37,145 bases of DNA, taken from contig JAKOZZ010000136.1 in NCBI GenBank assembly GCA_029779755.1, positions 1 to 37,145 on the forward strand, read 5' to 3'. Below the pieces are notes generated by a model. That model saw only the letters and a program-made list of their open reading frames with translations. It was not told where the DNA came from and searched no databases. This document shows positions 32,298 to 37,145 of this stretch, one piece after another. A program made the position numbers and the translations under genes. The stretch's first letter is position 1; each line of letters opens with the position of its first letter. The stretch is from Pseudomonadota bacterium. Lineage in GTDB: Bacteria; Pseudomonadota; Gammaproteobacteria; Burkholderiales; Burkholderiaceae_E.

Positions 32298-32872
32298 GGC
32301 GTGCTCCAGCCGGTCTCGACCAGGCCGGTCTCGACCCAGGCCACCACCTGTGCGGTGGCGCCGCCGGAGACCAGGTCGAGCCGTGCCTGTTGCGCGGCCA
32401 CGTCCGCGATGCGACCGAGTCCGTCGAAGGCGAAGCGGGTGGTTCCGGCGGGCGCCACCGACAGGGTCACGCCCGCGGGCACGGCAACGCGCAGCGCCGC
32501 AGTATCGCCGGGCGCCAGCAGCGGCTGCGCGCAGGCGGGCGCCGGGTCGCGGCAGAACGTGACGGTGCCGGCCGCGGTGTCGATGCGCACGTCGACGGCG
32601 GCGCGTTCGGCGACCGCCTTCTTCTGCGCATACCGCAAGGCGGAGGCGAGCTCGTCCATCGCCGCCTGGTGCTGGAAGATCGTCTGCGACGGCATGCGGG
32701 CGACGGCGACGACGGCGATCACCCCCACGACCACCAGCACGAGGATCAGCTCCACCAGCGTGAAGCCGGCGGCCGGCGCGCGGTCCGCACGACGCGCGCC
32801 TGCATGCCGCCCGCGTGCGCGGACACACGCGGGCGCGACATGGACGTGAAGGTGCGCGAGGCGGCCGTTCAT
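32294..32872 (-). CDS. mshC: MSHA minor pseudopilin MshC (long leader)
   Basis: The 192-residue prepilin has FTLVELILVLVVVGVIAVVAVARMP (pieces; Glu at +5) following Gly36, so the leader is 36 residues, longer than usual and rich in His and Arg. The mature part, with IFQHQAAMDELASALRYAQKKAVAERAAVDVRID, resembles MshC/GspH-like minor pilins, and Cys residues (in TFCRDPAPACAQP) may form a disulfide. The ATG at 32872 is the only ATG before the leader; GAGGT lies 12 bases upstream. It is first in the mshC-D-O-P-Q operon and divergent from mshE. Confidence 0.83.
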   Translation of the reverse strand: MNGRLAHLHVHVAPACVRARGRHAGARRADRAPAAGFTLVELILVLVVVGVIAVVAVARMPSQTIFQHQAAMDELASALRYAQKKAVAERAAVDVRIDTAAGTVTFCRDPAPACAQPLLAPGDTAALRVAVPAGVTLSVAPAGTTRFAFDGLGRIADVAAQQARLDLVSGGATAQVVAWVETGLVETGWSTP

Positions 32873-33005
32873 GCACCGGATTCAACCTCGCGGGCGCATG
32901 CGACCGCACGCGGAAAAGCCGGGGTGGAGCGCACCTCTTCCATCCCTCGCGCGCGGACCCGCCCGCCTAAGCTGGCTCCACGTGCGGGCATGCGTCCGCC
33001 CGGTG

Positions 33006-33028
33006 CGTCGTGCGTCGCCCGCACGACG
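33006..33028 (+). promoter_or_regulatory. Perfect hairpin in the mshE leader
   Basis: CGTCGTGCG (33006-33014), loop TCGCC, CGCACGACG (33020-33028): a perfect 9-bp stem 55 bases upstream of the mshE ATG, in the 211-base mshC-mshE divergent gap. It could be an operator of dyad type or an RNA structure in the mshE leader. Other sequence in the gap is GC-rich and shows no clear promoter. Confidence 0.5.
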
Positions 33029-33083
33029 AGCGACGCGCCCCGACCTTCACGCAGACATCGAACACAGCGAGCCGCTCCCTGCC

Positions 33084-34796
33084 ATGGCCATTCCGCGAAA
33101 GATCCGAATCGGCGAGATGCTGGTCAACGCCGGCATCCTGACGGTGGAGCAGCTCGCCAAGGCCCTGGCGCAGCAGAAGTCGACCGGTCACCGGCTGGGC
33201 CGCGTGCTGATCGATTCGGGCCTCGTCGACGAGATCAAGCTGTCGCGCATGCTCGCCGACCAGCTCGGCATCGCCTTCGTCGACCTGCAGACCACCGAGA
33301 TCGACCGGGTGGCCGCACAGAAGCTCAGCGAGCGCCTGGCGCGCCGCCACCGCGCGCTGGTGCTGGGCAAGACCGCCCGCGGCCTGCGCGTGGGCATGGC
33401 CGACCCCACCGACCTGCAGGCGTACGACGAGCTCACGCGGGTGCTGTCGGGCGACATCGAACTGGTGGCGATCGCCGAGTCGCAGCTGCTGCTGACGCTG
33501 GAGCGCGTCTACCAGAGCAACGAGGGCCTGACCGACCTGGTGCGCGAGCTCAAGGCCGACCTGGCCCCGGACGCGGCCACCGCCACACAGCTGGCGGTGA
33601 GCGCGCCCGACGACACCACGCCGGTGGCGCGGCTGCTGAACAGCGTCTTCGAGGACGCGGCGCGCGCGCAGGCGTCCGACATCCACTTCGAGCCGCAGGC
33701 CGACCACCTGAGCGTGCGCTTCCGCGTCGACGGGGCGCTGCGCAACCACGCGCGCTTCGATGCCGAGGTGGCCAGCGCGCTGGTGCTGCGCCTGAAGCTG
33801 ATCTCCAATCTCGACATCGCCGAGAAGCGCATGCCGCAGGACGGCCGCTTCGAGGTGCTGGTGCGCAACGCACCGCTCGACATGCGCATCTCGATCATGC
33901 CCTCGTACTGGGGCGAATCGGTGGTGCTGCGTCTGCTCGACTCGTCGAAGGCGCTGATCGGCGTCGATCAGATGGGCATGCCCGCGCACACGCTGAGCCA
34001 GGTGCAGCGGGCGATCGCGCAACCCACCGGCATGATCCTGGTCACCGGCCCGACCGGGTCGGGCAAGACGACCACCCTGTACGCGCTGCTGGCCGCACTG
34101 CGCGGTGAGGACAGCAAGCTGGTCACGGTGGAGGACCCGGTCGAGTACCGGCTCGCCGGCATCACGCAGGTGCAGGTGAACGAGAAGATCGAGCTGAGCT
34201 TCTCGCGCGTGCTGCGCTCGGTGCTGCGGCACGACCCCGACGTGGTGATGGTGGGCGAGATGCGCGACACCGAGACCGCCGAGATCGGCGTGCGTGCCGC
34301 GATGACCGGGCACCTCGTGCTGTCGACCCTGCACACCAACAGCGCCGCCGTCACCGCCACGCGCCTGGCCGACATGGGCGTGCCCGCGTACATGCTGGCC
34401 ACGTCGCTGCAGCTGATCGTGGCGCAGCGGCTGGTGCGGCGCCTGTGCCCCCACTGCCGCGTGCCCGCGCAGCCGACGCCGCAGGAGCACGCGTGGCTGC
34501 TCGAGACCGTGGGCTCGGAGCACGCGGACCGGGTGCCCGCCCGTGCGCCGCGCGGCTGCCCGCAGTGCCGCGGCGCCGGTTTCTCGGGGCGGGCCGCCGT
34601 CTTCGAGTCGCTGGAGATCACGCGCGGGCTCGCCGACGCACTGGCGCACGGCGACACCGGCGCCTACCTGCGGGCCGCCGAAGCCCAGCTCAGAGGCCGC
34701 ACGCTTGCACACGACGCCGTGCGTCTCGTCCGTGAAGGCGTGACCACGCTGCACGAGGCGATGCGTGTCGCCGCACTGGTGGCCGAGGACGCCTGA
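33084..34796 (+). CDS. mshE: MSHA extension ATPase MshE with cyclic-di-GMP-binding type N-terminus
   Basis: This 570-residue PilB/GspE-type hexameric motor powers pilus extension. The N-terminal MshEN region (5-60) has the paired pattern RIGEMLVNAG...LAKALAQQ...LGRVLIDSG, matching the motif by which Vibrio MshE binds cyclic di-GMP. The ATPase core shows Walker A GPTGSGKT (322-329), the Asp box around VEDPVEY, Walker B RHDPDVVMVGEMRD (382-395) and the His box GHLVLSTLHTN. Four cysteines (455, 458, 492, 495) form the zinc site. The ATG at 33084 (MAIPRKIRIG) is the natural start; the longer upstream frame is noncoding. It overlaps mshG by one base (TGATG). Confidence 0.95.
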   Translation: MAIPRKIRIGEMLVNAGILTVEQLAKALAQQKSTGHRLGRVLIDSGLVDEIKLSRMLADQLGIAFVDLQTTEIDRVAAQKLSERLARRHRALVLGKTARGLRVGMADPTDLQAYDELTRVLSGDIELVAIAESQLLLTLERVYQSNEGLTDLVRELKADLAPDAATATQLAVSAPDDTTPVARLLNSVFEDAARAQASDIHFEPQADHLSVRFRVDGALRNHARFDAEVASALVLRLKLISNLDIAEKRMPQDGRFEVLVRNAPLDMRISIMPSYWGESVVLRLLDSSKALIGVDQMGMPAHTLSQVQRAIAQPTGMILVTGPTGSGKTTTLYALLAALRGEDSKLVTVEDPVEYRLAGITQVQVNEKIELSFSRVLRSVLRHDPDVVMVGEMRDTETAEIGVRAAMTGHLVLSTLHTNSAAVTATRLADMGVPAYMLATSLQLIVAQRLVRRLCPHCRVPAQPTPQEHAWLLETVGSEHADRVPARAPRGCPQCRGAGFSGRAAVFESLEITRGLADALAHGDTGAYLRAAEAQLRGRTLAHDAVRLVREGVTTLHEAMRVAALVAEDA

Positions 34797-36028
34797 TGCC
34801 GACCTTCCGCTATTCGGGCCGCGACGCCAGCGGTGCCCAGGTCAGCGGCGACCTCGAGGTGGCCAGCAGCGAGCTGGCCGCCAGCCTGCTCGCCGGACGC
34901 GGCATCATCCCGCTGCGCATCGAGGCCCAGCCCGAGGCCGGTGCCGAGCGTGCACCCTGGAAGCTGTTCGGCGAGCGCGGCCACCTGACGCTGACCGAGC
35001 TCCAGATCTTCTCGCAGCAGATGCACGCGCTGCTGCGGGCCGGCCTGCCGATCCTGCGCTCGCTGGGCGCGATCCAGGAGTCGGCCACGCGGCCGCCGGT
35101 CGCGCAGCTGATGGGCGACATCGGCGCCAGCCTCGACCAGGGCAACGAGCTGTCGGCGGCACTGCGCCGCCATCCCGACGACTTCCCGTCGCTGTACGTG
35201 GCGATGGTGCGCGTGGGCGAGCAGACCGGGCGGCTCGACACCGTGCTCAAGCGGCTGGCCGAGTGGCTGGCCTTCGAGCGCGACACCCGCGAGCGCGTGA
35301 AGGCCGCGGTGCGCTATCCGACCTTCGTCGTGATCGCGATGATGGCCGCGATGCTGGTGATCAACCTGTTCGTGATCCCGCGCTTCGCAAACGTGTACCA
35401 GTCGATGCAGGTCGAGCTGCCGCTGATCACCCGCGTGCTGATCGGCTTCTCGGGCTTCATGATCGCGTGGTGGCCGCTGATGCTGGCGGCCGCGGCGGCG
35501 ACGGTCTTCGGATTCCGTCGCTGGCGGGTTTCGGAGGCGGGCGGCCTCGCGTGGGATCGCCTGATGCTGCGCGTTCCCGTGATCGGCCGCATCCTGCACA
35601 ACGCCGCGCTGGGCCGCTTCGCGCGCAGCATGTCGATGGCGCTGCGCAGCGGCGTGCCGGTGCCGCAGAGCATCCACCTGATCGCGCAGGCCGTGGGCAA
35701 TGCGTTCATGAGCCGTCGCCTGGAGCGCGTGCGTACCGGCATCGAACGCGGCGAGAGCCTGCACCGCGCGTGCGCGGCAGCCGGCGTGTTCAACCCGCTG
35801 GTGCTGCAGATGATCTCGGTCGGCGAGGAGTCGGGCACGCTCGACGAGATGCTCGAGCACATGGCCGACTTCTACGCGCACGACGTCGACTACGACCTGA
35901 AGCGGCTGTCGTCGGCGATCGAGCCGATCCTGATCGTGCTGCTCGGCGGCATGGTGCTTGTGCTCGCGCTCGGGGTGTTCCTGCCGATCTGGGACCTCGG
36001 GCAGGCGGCGATGCGCCGCGGCGCCTGA
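34796..36028 (+). CDS. mshG: MSHA inner-membrane platform protein MshG (PilC/GspF-like)
   Basis: The 410-residue protein begins PTFRYSGRDASGAQVSGDLE, typical of the family, and has two T2SSF domains (about 66-190 and 270-390) with membrane helices at about 170-200, 215-240 and 375-400. It spans the inner membrane and transmits motor motion from MshE to the growing pilus. FSQQMHALLRAGLPILRSL, FARSMSMALRSGVPVPQSI and MISVGEESGTLDEMLEHMADFY are the diagnostic stretches. Its start overlaps the mshE stop. It is the last gene of the plus-strand pair; no mshF or mshB follows. Confidence 0.95.
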   Translation: MPTFRYSGRDASGAQVSGDLEVASSELAASLLAGRGIIPLRIEAQPEAGAERAPWKLFGERGHLTLTELQIFSQQMHALLRAGLPILRSLGAIQESATRPPVAQLMGDIGASLDQGNELSAALRRHPDDFPSLYVAMVRVGEQTGRLDTVLKRLAEWLAFERDTRERVKAAVRYPTFVVIAMMAAMLVINLFVIPRFANVYQSMQVELPLITRVLIGFSGFMIAWWPLMLAAAAATVFGFRRWRVSEAGGLAWDRLMLRVPVIGRILHNAALGRFARSMSMALRSGVPVPQSIHLIAQAVGNAFMSRRLERVRTGIERGESLHRACAAAGVFNPLVLQMISVGEESGTLDEMLEHMADFYAHDVDYDLKRLSSAIEPILIVLLGGMVLVLALGVFLPIWDLGQAAMRRGA

Positions 36029-36034
36029 CCGGAC

Positions 36035-36049
36035 CGGGCCGCAGGCCCG
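36035..36049 (+). terminator. Hairpin after mshG
   Basis: CGGGCC, loop GCA, GGCCCG: a 6-bp GC stem 6 bases after the mshG stop. It is a likely end signal of the mshE-mshG transcript or an RNA-stability stem. There is no T-run. Confidence 0.45.
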
Positions 36050-36069
36050 ACCCGGCCCGTCACGCCCGC

Positions 36070-36160
36070 GGTCGATCCGCCCGGTCACGCCACCTGGTCG
36101 ATCCGCCCGGTCACGCGACCAGGTCACGCCACCTGGTCACTCCGCCCGATCACGCCACCA
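36070..36160. repeat. 26-bp tandem repeat with internal inverted repeats between mshG and the SulP gene
   Basis: Units of 26 bases begin with GGTCGATCCGCCCGGTCACG: full copies at 36070-36095 and 36096-36121, a half copy at 36122-36134, and a diverged copy at 36135-36160. The junctions make a hairpin, GACCAGGT-CACGCC-ACCTGGTC (36117-36138), which could be a terminator for both converging genes. The last unit encodes the final seven residues of the SulP protein and its stop. Confidence 0.8.
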
Positions 36161-37145
36161 GGCGCCCGCCGCCGCCACACACAGCCCGATCAGCAATCCG
36201 TAGTGGATGTGGGGCGCGCTGGCCAGGGTCGCCGCAAACGTGACCATCGCGGTGAGCCCGCGGCTGCGCTCGCGCCGCAGCAGCGTGACGATCTCGCGCG
36301 GCGACAGCAGGTTCACCACGGCGCTGATGATCACGGCCGCGAGCACGGCCTTCGGCAGGTGGTGCAGTGCGCGCGTGGCGAACAGCAGGGCCACCGCCAC
36401 CAGCAGCGCGCACACCACCGACGCCCAGGGCGACTGCGCGCGCGCGGCGTAGTTCAGCGCCGAGCGCGAGAACGACGCCGACACCGGAAACGCGCCGAAC
36501 ACGCCCGACGCCACCTTGGCCAGCCCCTGGCCGATCAGTTCGCGGTCGACGTCCCAGGGCTGGCCGGTGCGCGCCGAGATCACGCGGCTCGACGACAGCA
36601 CCTCGACGAAGCTGACGACGGCGATCGCCAGCGCAGCCGGCACGAGCAGCGCGAACTGTCCCGCATCGGCCGCCGGCCAGGACGGCATCGGCAGGCCCGG
36701 CGGCAGGTCGCCGACCACGGCGCCGCCGGCACGCTCGAAGCCGAGGGCCCCGCTGGCGAGGATCGCCGCCACCGACAGCACCAGTGCAGCCGGAAAGCGT
36801 GGCCACACCGCGCGCACGCCGAACAGCACGCCCAGTGAGGCCAGCGCGAAGCCCAGAGTGGGCAGGTGCAGCGCGGCGGCCTGTTCGAGCAGCCCCTGCA
36901 CGGCCGCCGGCAGGCCCGGACGCCCGGGCCCCGGCACGCCGAGGAGCGCCGGCAGCTGCGACACGATGATCATCACCGCCGCCGCGTTGACGAACCCGAG
37001 GATCACGTCCGACGGCATGCGCTCGATGATGCGGCCGGCGCGCATCAGGCCCGCGGCCCACTGCACGAGGCCCGACATCAGGGCGAGCAGCACGGCCAGG
37101 GTCACCCAGGTGGCCGAGCCCTGCGCGGCGAACGGCGCGAGGCTG
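36137..37145 (-). CDS. SulP-family anion permease, 5' part outside the window, STAS domain absent
   Basis: The visible 335 or so residues are the C-terminal part of a SulP/SLC26 transporter (sulfate, bicarbonate or another anion). SulP features: the helix GLMRAGRIIERMPSDVILGFVNAAAVMI, FAVVSFVEVLSSSRVISARTGQ-like sequence, ELIGQGLAKVASGVFGAFPVSASFSRSALNYAARA, and LPKAVLAAVIISAV. The frame is open to the window edge, so the start lies beyond 37145. Most SulP proteins continue with about 100 residues of STAS domain; this one stops 10-20 residues after its last helix, inside the 26-bp repeat. No STAS-like sequence is present in the 108 bases before mshG. The substrate is unknown. Confidence 0.85.
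   Translation of the reverse strand, partial: SLAPFAAQGSATWVTLAVLLALMSGLVQWAAGLMRAGRIIERMPSDVILGFVNAAAVMIIVSQLPALLGVPGPGRPGLPAAVQGLLEQAAALHLPTLGFALASLGVLFGVRAVWPRFPAALVLSVAAILASGALGFERAGGAVVGDLPPGLPMPSWPAADAGQFALLVPAALAIAVVSFVEVLSSSRVISARTGQPWDVDRELIGQGLAKVASGVFGAFPVSASFSRSALNYAARAQSPWASVVCALLVAVALLFATRALHHLPKAVLAAVIISAVVNLLSPREIVTLLRRERSRGLTAMVTFAATLASAPHIHYGLLIGLCVAAAGAWWRDRAE

Overview
The window is chromosomal DNA from a high-GC (roughly 70 % by eye) Gram-negative bacterium, most likely a betaproteobacterium of the order Burkholderiales. The evidence is the APH-type homoserine kinase followed by a BPSS1780-like membrane protein, the polA/LOG/thrB neighbourhood, and a secretin-based pilus system. 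The order is inferred from gene content and not proven. Genes are packed tightly, and many neighbours overlap by the 4-base ATGA/GTGA pattern. I saw no rRNA, tRNA, CRISPR array, insertion sequence or prophage.

Layout. 1-1.8 kb: the end of a DMT-type exporter gene, coupled to a rhodanese/MST-type sulfurtransferase. 1.8-2.4 kb: a ParE/RelE-type toxin with a ribbon-helix-helix antitoxin and a perfect 14-bp palindrome as probable operator. 2.45-5.3 kb: a sigma-54 response regulator and its sensor kinase. 5.4-6.2 kb: a ZIP metal transporter with a candidate operator. 6.3-9.15 kb: DNA polymerase I, whose start codon overlaps that of a divergent LOG-family gene. 10-11.9 kb: thrB and a membrane protein. 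12.1-13.3 kb: a very His-rich CDF metal exporter, flanked on both sides by 15-bp tandem repeats. 13.4-14.2 kb: a nitroreductase. 14.2-17.5 kb (minus strand): an EEP nuclease/phosphatase, a photolyase-type FAD protein with an unusual domain order, and a D-arginine-dehydrogenase-like flavoenzyme with altered substrate-side residues. 17.6-20.06 kb: uvrD.

The main feature is a nearly complete MSHA-type (type IVa-like) pilus locus at 20.1-36.0 kb. It has four transcription blocks: mshA alone (minus); mshI, a pilN-like gene, mshJ, mshK, mshL, mshM and mshN (plus); mshC, mshD, mshO, mshP and mshQ (minus, convergent with mshN); and mshE-mshG (plus, divergent from mshC). Together they would encode the major pilin, the minor pilins, the inner-membrane platform and alignment complex, the secretin, the accessory ATPase, a TPR protein, the extension ATPase with a cyclic-di-GMP-binding type N-terminus, and a large MshQ-like secreted protein that may be the tip adhesin. 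mshB, mshF, mshH, a retraction ATPase and the prepilin peptidase are not in the window. Compared with the single-direction Vibrio locus as I remember it, two segments are inverted.

The window ends inside a SulP-family permease gene on the minus strand. It lacks the usual STAS domain, and its 3' end lies in a 26-bp tandem repeat. Nothing here is clearly a new defence or mobile system. The strongest leads for novelty are the rearranged MSHA locus with its MshQ, the permuted photolyase-like protein, the modified DauA-like enzyme, and the overlapping divergent starts of polA and the LOG gene.
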